DNA of 64,000 nt, from contig OZ018410.1 in assembly GCA_963969595.1 (NCBI GenBank), positions 2,232,001-2,296,000 on the forward strand, in the 5' to 3' direction. Positions within the stretch are counted from its first letter, which is position 1. Every line of letters starts with the position of its first letter. A program made the position numbers and the translations under genes. The notes beneath the pieces were generated by a model. That model was given only the letters and a program-made list of their open reading frames with translations, was not told where the DNA came from and did not search any database. Below are positions 10,301 to 22,464 of the stretch, piece by piece. This stretch comes from Neckera pumila (Eukaryota > Streptophyta > Bryopsida > Hypnales > Neckeraceae).

Positions 10301-12292
10301 AACTTAAACAAAACTGTATCAGTACATAGTTTTCTATTTGGCTTTGTAACATATTTTCTTGTTTTTAATGTAATGTACAATTTTTGCATATATTTGCACA
10401 AGTTTCTGTAGTGTTATGTGCAATTCTTTATTTTCAAAACGAGCTTATGAATTGTTGATCATTGTATGTTGAAGATGGATCTGTGCAATATGTAGTCAAT
10501 GTTGTTTGTTGTTGTATCCTATGTTTGGTTTAGTTTTATACATATTTAAGAGAAATTTTGAACCATATCCTATATTTACAAGTTTGTAGGCTAATATCTG
10601 AAAAACAAAGAAAATTTTATATGAAGGTCTTCAATTCATTTTGAAATCCAAAATGCTAAAGTTAAAAAATTTAGAGATAAGAAGTTAGACAAGAATGTCT
10701 CTAATTACTGAATGGAAATGTGTACTGAGGAATATGTGATCCTCCTAAATCCTATAAATTTTTCTAAATCCTATTAACCATTCATTTTTGGAAAATTGTA
10801 AGAAATAAGCTTCAAAAACAAATCCAAAATGCTATTTTTCAGAAAAATGCCTTGATTGCTTGCAAAACAAGATTCTTCATAATTTTCAAATCACTAATCC
10901 AAATAGAATGAAATATAACTCTCTATGTAGATATAATCATATTCTATAAAAAATGAATTCTAAATTACTTGGAAGATCAACAAAAAGAAAGTGGATGAAA
11001 AAATGCTTCCAATCTTTGTGTACTCATAAGCTTTCGGCCACAACATTGTCATCCAAAAGCCATGAAATGGCTCTGGCAACGTTACAAGGCTAGAGAGGAT
11101 TTTTCACCTTGGTGGGAACTTATTATTTATCATTGGATGATCAGTTCGGATAATTTGAACTAGGATCAATTGCAATTTACATTTAAATCACTTTGAATTA
11201 TAATTGGAATGAATTTGGAATCTTAATTGGAATCCATTGATGTTATAATTGGAATCAATTAAAATTTATATTTGGACTTAGAGACGCCAATTAGGTCACA
11301 AAACACAAAATCATGGTCATTAAAATAGGATGCAATTTATCTCAACATGAAAATTTTGGAGTTTGTGCATCTTCAGTCCCTTGTTGGATTCACAATACCT
11401 AATGGTATAGTCATGGCCATTGATTTAGAAGACTAACTGTGCATTAGATTTCTTCTTGTGAAAGTAACTTGATAGTGCCCACTTTGGACATTTTGGAATG
11501 TCAAGAGAATAAGAATGACTGTAACCAAGCTACTTTGCTACTTGCGCATCTTAAGAGAACATACTTTGCAACTCTCAAAATTCCTAAATTCACTTTTGAT
11601 TTCTTGCATTTGATTTTGATTACAACTTTGAACAAATGAATTACTTACTTGAGTTTTACTCAATTGGTTTAAAAAAATTGAATTTTAAAGATTTAAGTAC
11701 TTCTTGGAATGAGAGATAAATTACTTGGATGTAACACCACCTCAAATCATTTTGTTCATCGTTCTAAATTTGTCTTCAAGGTGTTTAGGGATTTATACGT
11801 TATTATACAATGCTCTAATCATGGGACAATGAAAGTCTCAGAATTTCAAGTGTCATAAAATCATAAATACTAACTTTTTACTCTACATGTATGAATTGTA
11901 AAGTATTATTGAATTTTTCCGAATATTAAATTCCAAACACAGAACATTCATGAAGGAAAATTGATCAAAAATGTAATGTTGCAATAGCAAGTGAAAAACT
12001 CAATGAACAAGTTATCTTGACAAAATTGCTTATTTTGAAGTGATTAAAAATAGTAAAACAAAGTCATAACCATTGTGATAATTCAAATTGAAATATTATA
12101 TGGATATGACCATATTCTTATTCAAAAAAAAAACTCACTTCAAAGCTTAGTCCTATCTATTGTAAGCACTTTTTTCTTGAACTGTAATATGCATTTATAA
12201 ATTTATTTATCTTCTTTACATTTGTTCATATTGCCAAATAAATAGGTTCATTATCTTGCTATCTTTCCACCCAATCTTTGGTATTGTTTTAA
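10301..12292. other. AT-rich intergenic stretch, no gene seen
   Basis: No supported gene or element. A few degenerate repeats of a TATAATTGGAAT motif occur at 11150-11280. The right terminus of the Tc1-like element should lie at the start of this stretch, but I could not identify it. Confidence 0.4.
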
Positions 12293-12296
12293 TTAA

Positions 12297-13226
12297 CCTA
12301 AAGGATAGTTGTCCGTCCATGGGACAAATGCCTTTTTGAGCAGGTATGTATGGGCTGAAATTTTGTTGTGATTTTTTGAAACTTTTTTTAGAAGATAGAA
12401 AAACTGATAAGCTTTGTGGGAATATAATTTTTTTCACAATTGTTGCCCGGGAAAAAAAATTATGACCAAATAAGCACAAAACAAGGGACGGCGGGTAGCC
12501 CGGGCAACCAAAAAAAAATGGATAAAAATTTGAATTTTTTTTAAAATTTTTTTTTCTCATAGATTATATTTTGTCTATTTTGGAAAGCTTTGATTCATTT
12601 CATTTGGATTTGTTATGAGAAAGTTATGGGCATTCTTGTCTTTTGGGCAATTAGAGCATCTTCTTGAAAAAAATAACTTCTAGGATGCATTTATGAATGC
12701 AATTTTTCAAATTTTTCAGTTTTTTTTCTTTTTTGCGAGGCTTATATTACTTGCTAAAGCAATCTCACCATTGGGATTAATGCATTTTAATTCCATCTAA
12801 AATATATGAATATTTTAGATTTTCCTTCTATATCGTATCTACTTCTACTTAACAATTTTTTAAAGAATGATAATTAAGTTTTAATGAACTTTTTTCTTTT
12901 CCTAGATTCTCAACTCAATTCTGCACTAAAAAGATTTAAAGCTCAAAACTCTGTAGTACAAAAATTTTAAGTTAAAAAAGTTCAAAGTCAAAAAATCCAG
13001 TCCCACAATGTGCTGAAAAATTTGTTTTTTTCACTTTAAACACAGATATCATGCAATCTGTGTGGTCAAAAATTCTGAAATTTTTTCCACATACTCTCAT
13101 ACTAGTTAGATGTAAGATCCTATGGTTAGATGTGAAAAAAAAAATTTCAATTTTATTTACATTTTGCTATGGAAATGGCAGTTTTGAGTGTTTTTTGGCA
13201 AAAAAAGGGCCTCGGTCCTTTAGGGG
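12297..13226. mobile_element. TTAA-flanked element, copy 3
   Basis: It is bounded by TTAA at 12293-12296 and 13227-13230. The left end reads CCTAAAGG, two C short of the consensus, and the right end reads CCTTTAGGGG. The interior matches the other copies, for example the TTATGAGAAAGTTATGG block and the AATGTGCTGAAAAA block. It is 930 bp with no coding capacity. The open frame at 12216-12560 on the minus strand crosses its border and is accidental. Confidence 0.75.
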
Positions 13227-13230
13227 TTAA

Positions 13231-14273
13231 TAGATACTTGTCAAAAATGAACTTAATCCTTAGTGAATATTAATTGCATGAAATTTAATTTCAAAAACAT
13301 CATTGTCTCCTAAAGGATGGAGTTTTTTTTGCAAGAAAAATTATTAGAAATTGCCAACTTTTGGTACATAGGCCAAAATTGAAAATTAATACTTAGAAAA
13401 AATTTCCAACCACACAAAAGTCTAGTAGACTAATCTGTCAATGTATGAAAAAAAATTTGGTCCATTTGACTACTTGGATTGAAAGATTATAACGTTTGAA
13501 GTGAAAAAACAAACAAACATCTAATTAATTTCATTTATGCAAATTGGGTCAACAACTTTGAGCCTTCTTAAATTAAATTTTTTTTTCTACACAGAAATGA
13601 ATATTTATACCATTTATTAGCATAACTTGTTAGGTGTACTCATGCAAATTTCAAAAGCAAACAAGGCATCCACCTTACTTTAAATCACCAGCTTGCAATA
13701 CAAGGAAGTCAAATAATCCAGCATTACAATAGCTATTTTTTATTATTTTTTGTACACTATTAATTTAGTTCTTTGAATCTAAGTGGTTAAAACGTAGAGC
13801 CAAACATTTAGAATATGTAGAAAAGATTGAGTGCAAGATTATGGCTTTTGAAGTTAGAAGATAAATTTTCTTTTCAAAATTGCCCTGACATTGTTACAAA
13901 GTTTGACTCCTTTTGGAATGTGATTTATAACTATTAAAATTAGTTTAATTTTTTGACATTTTCATGCCACATCAATATTAATTATATACATACCAAATTT
14001 CAATAGTTGATAATAAAGACGCCCAAAAAATGCCCGAAGTACCTAAATTTTTTGGGGAACAGATTGTTTCACCTAAACATCCAATTGGAATTTTTTCCTT
14101 CCTGCAAAGGTAATTAGTGTATGCACCTTCACTCAGTTGTGTCAAAATTTAAAAACATTGGTTCAAAATTGACTTTGTAGGACTTACCTATCGAACATTT
14201 TATTGTTTGTTACATAGACAATTGTCCTTTACGGATTAGTATTCATCGAGTGAACACTTTGATCATTTTGGGG
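13231..14273. other. AT-rich spacer between two TTAA elements
   Basis: No gene, terminal repeat or recognisable protein fragment is visible. It resembles no other part of the window closely enough to call. Confidence 0.4.
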
Positions 14274-15113
14274 CTAACCCCTAAAAGCCCATTGTCCCTT
14301 CAGTGGACAAATGCGTTTTTGGGCAAGTTCCTATGGGTTGAAATTTTCTCTTGATTTTTTGAAACTTTTTTGGAGGTAGAAAATTTGATTAGCTTTGTGG
14401 GGATACAACTTTTTCACAATCGGTGCTCGGGAACAAAAGTTATGACCAAATAAGCTTAAAACAAGGGACGGGGCGCGGGTAGCAAAAAAGATTTGCACTT
14501 TTTTTGCACTTTTTTTGCACTTTTTTAGTATTTCTTTTCTCATAGAATATATTTTTGCCTAATTGGAAAGCTTTGATTCATTTCATTTGGATTTGTTATG
14601 AGAAAGTTATAGACGTTCTTATTTTTTGAACAGTTAGAGCATCTTTTTGAAAAAAATAACTTGTAAGTTTCATTTCTGAATGCAATTTTTCAAGTTTTTC
14701 AAATTTTTTTTTGCATGGTTTATATTACTTTCTAGAACAAATTCACCGCTGGGAGTAGTGCATTTTAATCCCATCTAATATATATATATATATATGAATA
14801 TTTTAGATTTTTCTTCTATCTCGTCCCTATTTCTACTTAACAATTTTTTTAATAATGAAAATTAAGTTTTTTTGAATTATTTTTTTTGGAAGATTGTCAA
14901 CTCAATTCTCCACTATAAACATTTAAAGCTCAAAACTCTATAGTGCAAAAATTCAAAGTTAAGAATGTTCGAAGTCAAAAAATCTAGTCCCACAATGTGC
15001 TGAAAAACTTGTTTTTTTCACTTTAAACGTATCTTGCAATCTGTGCGGTTAAAATTATGAAGTTTTTTCCACACATTCTCATATTAGTTAAGTGTAAGAT
15101 CCTATCTTAAATG

Positions 15114-15343
15114 TATTGAAGAAAAGAACACCAAGCCTAATGTATTCTGATAAAGGGGAATTACAAACAAGCATGAGAAAGGGGTACTAAGTTCATGCAA
15201 AGAGATGACCTTTTATACTACTCTACTAACGAGTGCGATGACTAACTATATGGGTTATGTCACCTCATGGAAGGCTGTCCAATATAGATGTCCATTAGTT
15301 TGGCTACAAACAATCTAAGCCATACTGCGCACTTTCTTCAACA
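15114..15343 (-). repeat. 3' LTR of the copia element
   Basis: On the minus strand it begins TGTTGAAGAAAG and ends CTTCAATA. It is the direct counterpart of 20270-20499. The adjacent inner sequence on the minus strand is AACAAACAAAGTGGAAG, a plausible polypurine tract. Confidence 0.85.
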
Positions 15344-15397
15344 CTTCCACTTTGTTTGTTGCCAAACAATGTCAAAACCATCTCCTTACGAAGAGCT

Positions 15398-17340
15398 TCA
15401 TGTTGAGACTTTCCAATTTTTGGTAAGCACATCCGCCATTATGTGCTCTGTAGGAACATACCTCATTTCAATCACATCACTTTCAATTTTTTCACAAATG
15501 AAATGGTGTTGAATGTCAATGTGTTTGCCCCGTGAGTGATGAATTGGATTCTTGACCAAGGCAATGGCGCCTTGATTGTCACACATGATGCATGTGCTTT
15601 TTCTTGCTCAAGTCCACCATCACTCATGAGTTGCCTTAGCCATATGGCCTCCCTTGTGCACTGGCTAATGGCCATATATTCTGCCTCAGTAGTAGACAAG
15701 ACAATGGTGGGCTGTTTCTTGGAATTTCAAGAGATGGCACCGTCTCCAAGCATAAACACATAGCCTGTTGTCGACCTCCTATCACTTGCATTTCCGGCCC
15801 AATAGGCATCACAAAAACCCACCAATGCAAGGCTCTTGCCTCCAAGTACCAATTTCGCCTCCAAATACCAATTTTATCTTGGAGATACCTCATGATTTTC
15901 TTGACCGTTGCCCAATGTTTGGGACCACTTTTGGCCATATGTTGGCTCACCACACTCATTGCAAATGCAAGGTTAGGCCTTGTGGCCACCATCGCATATA
16001 TCAAGCTTCCTACTGCTGCTTTGTATGGCACATCTTGCATTTTCAACTTGACACTTTCATATTCTTTGTTTGTGAGTTTTGTCATCTTCTCCTTCACATC
16101 AAGAGGTGTGCCAATGTATTTGCACCCTTCCATGTTGAAGCGCTTCAACACCTCCATAATGTACTTGCTTTTACTCATAGTGATGGTGCGGGCAGTCCTT
16201 TACCTTGTAAACTCTATACCAAGACAATAGTGTAGCTCTCTGAGATCTTTCATATCATATTGGCTCTTCAACATCATTTTGACCTCCTCCATTTTGCTCA
16301 TAGTGTTTGTCATGATAATCAAGTCATGATAATCAAGTCATCCACATAGACTGTGACAATCACCAAATACGCACTTGTTTGCTTGATGTAGAAAGAGTGG
16401 TTTGCATAACTTCTTGTGTAGCCCTCTCTTGCAAACAATGCATCAACGTCCATATACCACGCTCTTCCCGATTGCCTCAACCTATAGATGGCCTTCTTGA
16501 GCTTGCACTTGAGGTGTTCTCGGCCTTCATAAACAAAGCTCTTGGGTTGGTCCATGTAGATCACCTCCTCAAAGTTTAAATTGAGAAACGCCGTGATGAC
16601 ATCCACTTGGTGCATTTTCAAGTCCATTATTGCCCCTATCGCCGTCATGCATCGAATATTGCAAAACTTGGCCACATGAGCAAAAGTCTCATTGAAATCC
16701 ACTCCTTCAACTTGGGAATATCCCTTGGCTACCAATCTTGCCTTGTAGTGCACAATGTTGCCCAGTGCATCTCTCTTGGTACAAAACACCCGTTTACATC
16801 TAACACTTGCACGATCAGGAGGAAGCGGAGAGAATTCCCATGTACCTTTGGTTATAAGTGAGGCATACTCCTCTTGCATGGCTTGCTCCCACTTGTTTGC
16901 GTTTGGGCTCTTTATGACTTCCACAATGTTGCATGGATCTCTTGCAAACACTACATTAGCATGCTCTACTTGTTTTTGAAGTAAAATATGGTTCTTCCAC
17001 CATTCTCCAAGCGGCCTGTGCTCCCTTGTAGGATAGCTTGGTTCTTTAGAAACATCTCCTTCTCCATCATCTTTGCTTGGTGCCCAACTGGAGGATGTTG
17101 TAGACTTCTCCTCGGGTGTTGGTAGTGTCTCCTCTCGGCCTCCATCCTCTTTTGACAAAGCTTGGATGGTTGGAGATCTGTCTATTTCAAGCTCTAGTCC
17201 TCCATTGCTCCCACTTGGACACATCTCCAAAGTCGTAGACCCCCCTTGCTTCTCCTTAATGAAGGTGACATCTCAACTCTGGATGATCTTCTTCGACTCC
17301 AAACACATAAGTCGGTAGACTTTGAAGCCCTCACAATAGC
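15398..17340 (-). pseudogene. Copia reverse transcriptase and RNase H remnant
   Basis: From about 17230 down to 16319 one frame keeps the RT domain, with KARLVAKGYSQVEGVDF, a DVITAFLN segment and the catalytic YVDD followed by LIIMT. A 14-bp tandem duplication (16309-16336) shifts the frame there. The next frame (to 15636) carries the RT end, AAVGSLIYAMVATRPNLA and HWATVKKIMRYL. A repeated stretch near 15850 shifts the frame again before RNase H, where MSTTEAEYMA and CDNQGAIALVKNPIHHSRGK-type segments lie in different frames. The end, RYVPTEHIMADVLTK, is intact. The order and motifs are those of plant Ty1/copia elements. It is non-functional. Confidence 0.85.
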
Positions 17341-17348
17341 CCAAAAAC

Positions 17349-17837
17349 CATTACAAAAAATGGCGACCCTCAAAGGGGTTGTTTCCCTTTGAGAAGTTCC
17401 CCTCAGAGAGGTAGCAGCCCCTTTGAGGGGAACGCCTTTGTGAATAAACAGGGATGTTATTTAAAAAAAATTATAATATTAATATAATATTAATTTTGTA
17501 ATAAAAATATTAAAATAATAATTAAAATAATAATTATATAATTAAAATAAATTAATTCTCAAATTAGCATACTGATGTGGTCGCCATGGTGCCACATTAG
17601 ATTCCAAAAAAATTAAATTTTTAATTATTTATTTTAAATTTATTATTATTATTATTATTTTAAATATTAAAAAAAATTCAGCGTATTGTCGGGTGTTGTC
17701 CAAGCCCTCCTATTTGCTGGAGGGGGAATTTTTTTTTTTTTTTTTCTACAAAAAAAAAAAAAAAAAAAAAAAATTAGTTGTTGTTCCCTCGTTTCCCTCA
17801 CTCATAGCCCTTTTGAAGGCTCCAATTTTTCCTAATG
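17349..17837. mobile_element. CATTA-ended inverted-repeat element nested in the copia element
   Basis: The left end reads CATTACAAAAAATGG and the right end reads CCAATTTTTCCTAATG, an imperfect inverted repeat. Next to both ends come CCCTCAAAGGGG-like and CTTTTGAAGG-like blocks. The centre is AT-rich with long A and T runs. It interrupts the copia frame between K-C and F-L-G-Y-C-E-G-F-K. A second copy lies inverted at 62267-62849. There is no clear target duplication: AAAC is a possible 4-bp repeat, but the copia reading frame is restored best if none is assumed. I cannot assign a superfamily. Confidence 0.65.
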
Positions 17838-18924
17838 AAACATTTGGTGCCCTTTGCATCAAGCTTGGAGTGCTTTAGGTTTATATCCAAGGTATAAACA
17901 ATGCATCCAAAAATGCGCATATAACCAAGGTTTGGCCTCCTCCTGCTCCATGCTTCTTGCAGTGTCATAGATGCTACTGCTATTGTGGGACACATATTGC
18001 ATGTGTAAGCCGCGTTCGATATGGCCTTTGCCCAAAGATCATATGTGAGGCCTTGGACATGCAACATGGCTCGTGCCATCTCTACAAGTGTGCGGTTGGC
18101 ACACTCCGCCACACCATTTTGCTGTGGAGTATAAAGGGTCAATGTTTGATCTTGAATGCCATGGTCTCTCATAAAAGTCTCAAAGGCCTTGGACATGTAT
18201 TCCCCTCCGTTGTTTGATCTCAACACCTTCACCTTTTGCCCCGATTCGTTTTCCACAAAGGCCTTCCACGCCTTGAACCTCTCAAACACATCACTCTTGC
18301 ACTTGAGCATGAACACCCAAATCTTCCTCGAGAGATCATCAATAAAAGTCAAGAAATATCTTACGCCGCCCATAGAAATAGTCTTTATAGGGCCACATAC
18401 ATCGAAGTGCACAATCTCCAACACATTTGCTGCCCTTTGTGCTCCATCACTTGAAAATGGTTGCCTTGCTTGCAATGCAAGCCTCACATTTAAGGTCGCC
18501 AAAGCTCTTCATCATTAGCATGCTATCCACCATGCTTTGAAGCATCTGCATACTCTTCCCATTGAGGTGGCCCAATCTCTTGTGCCGTAGCTCCAAAAAA
18601 CGTTGGTGGGTGGATTCTTGTGCCAAACACGTCATGTTGGTACCATTCACCATTTTGAACTTGAGTTGGTACAAGTTGCCTTTTCTCGGTGCGGTGACAA
18701 TCAATTTATCCATAGGGTGCGCCCAAAATACAACCCTCGTTGTTAAATTGCACTTTCAAATCTTGTGACACCAACTTGCTCAAAGAAAGCAAGTTAGCAT
18801 GCAACTTGGGCACATGCAACGCATCTTGAATGCAAATTTGTCTCAATAGACCCTTCACATCTACCTCCACCACAATGCAACCCATACCAATGGCCTCCAC
18901 TACGTCATTGTCACCCAAATACAC
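17838..18924 (-). pseudogene. Copia protease end, GAG-pre-integrase and integrase remnant
   Basis: One frame (18706-18924) holds the protease C-terminal part with DALHVPKLHANLLSLSKL. The next (18447-18713) holds the GAG-pre-integrase zinc-binding region with RHKRLGHLNGKSM and CEACIASKAT. A third (17798-18502) holds the integrase core with HFDVCGP, FIDDLSRKIWVF, LRSNNGGEYMS and YTPQQNGVAE. The second acidic residue of the D-D-E triad is N in place of the usual D (SDNGGEY), and the R after GVAE is C. Two frameshifts and the downstream insertion make it non-functional. Confidence 0.85.
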
Positions 18925-19811
18925 CTTTCAATTGTTAATGGACTCATATGTAAGGAAAACTTGCACATGCGGAGTCATGTGTTGAGTAGCACCTAAGTCA
19001 ATGATCCAATGGAACATGTTGGTGTTATCATACTCGTTACTAGCCGCAAATGCAAAATCATCTTCCACCTCCTTGACACTGGCCTTGTTTGCATTCTTCT
19101 TCTTGGGCTGCCTATAATATCTTGCAAGGTGACCGGGCTTCCCACAATTGTAATACGTACGTATCTCCTTGCGTTGTTGTGAGCTCCCCCCTTGGCCATA
19201 TTGTAAGAGGAGGGTTGTCCCTCCATCTTGAAACTCATTCTCTTTCCTCTTAGACATCTCATGCATCAATCTTGCTGTAATTAAAGCAAGGGTGAGCTCC
19301 ACCATTGGTCTTATCTCTAAAGCGGTGATGAGATACTCATATAAAGGTGGCAAACTCTCAAGGAGAATCATGACAATATCTCCATACGTCACGGACACCT
19401 CCAAACATGCGAGTTGGTCCGCAAGCCCCTTCACCTTGTTGATGTGGTCAAGCATGTCCTTGCCCTCTTGCATTTTGCACGTGAAGAACTTGCGCCATAT
19501 AAAGAGCATATTGGACAAGCTTTTTGTCTTATAGATGTTGTAAAGAACAAGCCATGCTTCCGCTAGTCCCTTGCACGCTCGAACATATGCAAGTTGCCTA
19601 TCTACAAGATTGCAAGCAATCACAAAGAAAGCCTTCTTGATCCTCCGATCATAGGACTTCTTGATCCTCCAATCATAGGACTTCTTGACTGCTACATTGG
19701 CATCGGATGGAGGAGGCTTTTTGGTGCCCTCCACAATCTCCCACAAATCCTTCTTGGCCAGAATTATCTCCATTTTAAACTTCCAAAGTCCAAAATTGTC
19801 TCCATTGAACT
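18925..19811 (-). pseudogene. Copia gag with degenerate zinc knuckle and protease start
   Basis: The frame contains a UBN2-type gag domain: NFGLWKFKMEIILAKKDLWE at its start, then ACKGLAEAWLVL and LESLPPLYEYLITALE. The nucleocapsid CX2CX4HX4C knuckle reads YYNCGKPGHLARYY, so two of the four metal ligands are lost. The protease motif reads WIIDLGATQHMTP, with L in place of the usual S or T of D-S/T-G. A 24-base duplication near 19640-19690 gives a doubled KKSYD-RRIKK segment. A stop precedes the NKFNGDN block. Gag would form the particle shell, but this copy is dead. Confidence 0.85.
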
Positions 19812-20035
19812 TGTTAATAACTCATGTTGTCTCTTTCATTGGTGGTCATGGTGCAACGACTCCCACCCCAATGAAAGCCCCTTTCACGTCAATTCACTAC
19901 TTCTTGTGGTTGCACCAACTCTATAAGGACTCTAAGTGGTCCAAATCACTCCAATGAATACTCCAATGCTCCAAATCTCTCAAATCAAACCCTAAGTGGT
20001 CTAAATCACTCCAAAGAACTCTCCAACGGTTTGAA

Positions 20036-20160
20036 TACTTCAACCTCTTGCCTCTCGACCTTTCGGCGCTCTCGACCCTTTTGGTCCTCTTGACCTTTGG
20101 GCACTCTTGACCCTTTCGGTCCTCTCTCCTTTTTGGCACTCGCGACCCTTTCGGTCCTCT
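20036..20160. repeat. Degenerate tandem repeat in the copia leader
   Basis: The leader between gag and the 5' LTR repeats a unit of roughly 29-30 bases containing CGACCCTTTCGGTCCTCT, about four times with several changes. Copia leaders often carry such minisatellites. It has no coding role that I can see. Confidence 0.6.
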
Positions 20161-20269
20161 CAAAATCACCGCAAACTTTACTTGCTCTAAACTCCGCTAG
20201 TACTCATCCAACGCACCTTGTAAAGAGATCTAACCTCTCATAGCAACTCACGTGTGTGGGCCCATAACT

Positions 20270-20499
20270 TATTGAAGAAAAGAACACCAAACCTAATGTA
20301 TTGTGATGAAGGGGATTCACAAACAAGCATGAGAAAGGGGTACTAAGCCCATGCAAAGAAATGACCTCTTATACTATTCTACCAACGAGTGCGATGACTA
20401 ATCATATGAGTTATTTCACCTCTTGGAGGGCTGCCCAATGTAGATGTCCATTAGTTTGGCTACAAACAATCTAAGCCATACTATGCACTTTCTTCAACA
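20270..20499 (-). repeat. 5' LTR of the copia element
   Basis: This is the direct repeat of 15114-15343, about 91% identical by eye. On the minus strand the element would be transcribed from here. The sequence just inside, AGTTATGGGCCCACACACG, would hold the primer-binding site, but I could not match it to a tRNA 3' end with certainty. Confidence 0.85.
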
Positions 20500-20605
20500 A
20501 GATGTACAAGAAAAACATTTTTAATTTTTTTTCACTCTTTGCTAAAAAAATGGCAGTTTTGGGTGTTTCTTGGCAGAAAAAAGGCCTTGGACCTTTAGAA
20601 GTTAA

Positions 20606-21391
20606 TATAGAAAATATAAATTAATATATATAGCATTTGTAATTTGAATTTAAACACATAGAAATAGGAATTGAAGCATTTCACTTAATTTTTATAAATT
20701 TTAATTTTAATAATAGTACAAAATACAAAAATATTATACTTCATTTTTTCAGTACACAAGCAAGCATCTATTTTATCCTTTAAATGGCTAAGTATCTCCT
20801 TTAGAGACAAATTGGTTTTGGGCAAAACTCAATCATCACAATCTCTGGTTCAAATTCTTGAAACTTTTTATAAAGATGCGGATTCTCAAGAGCTCCAAAG
20901 AAATATAATTTCCACTTAAATCAGGTTCATAGTCCAAAAGTTATAAACATTTTAGTTCAAATTTGCAAAAAATGTCAAGTTAGGCATGAGAATGTTAGGA
21001 CCAAAAAAAATATGTGCTTTAGGACTTATATTCTAGCTATTTGTCAATGCATAGCTTCCTCCAATAAGAAATTGGATTCAAATTTTAATTTTGGTAGAAG
21101 CTAAAATGGATGTTGATTGAGCCAATTCGGATTTAGAATGCAAAGACATTTTGGTTTCAAAGAACCAACTTGTGTTCTCAACCTTAGAGTCTTGGAGATC
21201 CATCCATCCAAAATACTAAGTAGAAAACTACCTTCTATATTGTAATTGGTTTATTTCATTTTTTATACTCTCTTGAAGAGATGTCTATAGCTGATTTCAA
21301 ATTTCAAATGTAAATTTCAAATTTCCATTCATGATGAATAATAATCTGAACATTATTTTACCAAGGGGCCAAGAGAATGGGTTGGTGCTCC
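20606..21391. other. AT-rich spacer between two TTAA elements
   Basis: No gene or terminal repeat is recognised. No open frame of note occurs. Confidence 0.4.
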
Positions 21392-21395
21392 TTAA

Positions 21396-22317
21396 CCTCT
21401 AAAGTTTCATGACTCACTATGTAATCACCAAAAACGCTCTAAAACTGCCATTTCTAATACAACTACCAAAGTTTTGGAAAAAAACGATTTTTGATATATA
21501 TAACCGTAGGATCTTGTAGTATGATATTTTGAAAACATGTGGTAAGAATTTCAGAAAATTCCACCATGTGGATCATAAGATATAAGCATTCAAAGTCTTG
21601 AAAACCATTTTTTCAATCCTGCGAAAAATCGGGCAGTTGCACTTTGCAAGCTCACTTTTCAATGAAAAAATGCCGATAATGGTGGTGCTTCTTTAAATTC
21701 AGTTTCCTAAACAAGTTGTCTACATGCTTGAGAATTTTCACATCATTTGGAATTGAACAACATATAGAAAAAAAATAGTAAGCAGAAAGAAATAGAAAAT
21801 GATTCAAAATACTAAATTGTTAAAAGTTTAATTATGGAATTTAAAAATGCCAATCCCGACGATTGTAAAGTTGTAGTAATCAATCTACATCCTAGGATTT
21901 CTTTTTTCCCAAAATATTGAAAATTGAGTTAAATAAACAACTTTAAAGTTCTTTTTAGAGTAGACAATCCATAACTGCCCGCAAACCAAAAACCCTCATA
22001 ACTTTTGACTCATTGATTGAATTGGAATGACTCAAAGCTTTTTAAGTGTATATAAATGTAGAGAACCAATTTTTTTTTTTAAATCCAGAAAAAATGATTT
22101 TTTTATCTGTCCAAACTGCCCAGTTACAAAAAATGTAACATATTAGATCACAACTTTTGACTTGTATTTCAAAATGTTATGAAACTTGGTACACATGAAG
22201 ATATTCCTTGTCCCCAGCTTCTATTAAAATTTCAGCCTCAAATATGGATATCTCTAATCACACGTACCTGCCCAAAATTTCTATACGGCCAAAAAACACA
22301 TGTTGGTCCTTTAGGGG
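21396..22317. mobile_element. TTAA-flanked element, copy 5
   Basis: It is bounded by TTAA at 21392-21395 and 22318-22321, with ends CCTCTAAAG and CCTTTAGGGG. It is 922 bp and closely related to copy 11 over its whole length, including the ATACGGCC and CACACGTACCTGCCCA blocks near the right end. Small open frames at 22179-22439 are accidental. Confidence 0.75.
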
Positions 22318-22464
22318 TTAATTTGAAAATAACATTGTATAATCTTAAAGTGCTCCGACATTCATATTCAAGACAATGGAGGGGCTTTAAGGCGTTGTCT
22401 AGTCCAACTAACTTCTCATGCATCCAATGTAGTACTTGAATTTAGAAAAAACAACCTTCTTTAA

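Larger units (their letters stand above)
15114..20499 (-). mobile_element. Degenerate Ty1/copia LTR retrotransposon, minus strand
   Basis: Two 230-bp direct repeats flank a gag-protease-integrase-RT-RNase H order, read on the minus strand, which is the copia order. The target duplication is AAATG (15109-15113) and AGATG (20500-20504), 5 bp with one mismatch. By eye the LTRs differ at about 20 of 230 positions, so the insertion is old. The coding region is broken by stops, frameshifts and a 489-bp insertion, so the element cannot move on its own. A primer-binding site was not securely recognised. A purine-rich GTGGAAG tract lies next to the 3' LTR, consistent with a polypurine tract. Confidence 0.9.
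14278..20601. mobile_element. TTAA-flanked element, copy 4, split by a copia retrotransposon
   Basis: The left end CCCCTAAAAG follows CTAA (14274-14277, a one-base change from TTAA). The right end CCTTTAGAAG is followed by TTAA (20602-20605). Removing the copia element and one copy of its 5-bp duplication leaves about 933 bp, the same size as the other copies. The broken sequence rejoins at the TAGATGTG position that is uninterrupted in copies 8 and 9. The copia insertion is therefore younger than this element. Confidence 0.75.

Noticed and set aside
15288..18768. Many plus-strand open frames across the copia element
   Set aside because: They are antisense to recognised retrotransposon domains on the minus strand.
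20240..20269. Primer-binding site of the copia element
   Set aside because: The sequence after the 5' LTR does not clearly match the usual initiator-methionine tRNA complement, so I did not call it.
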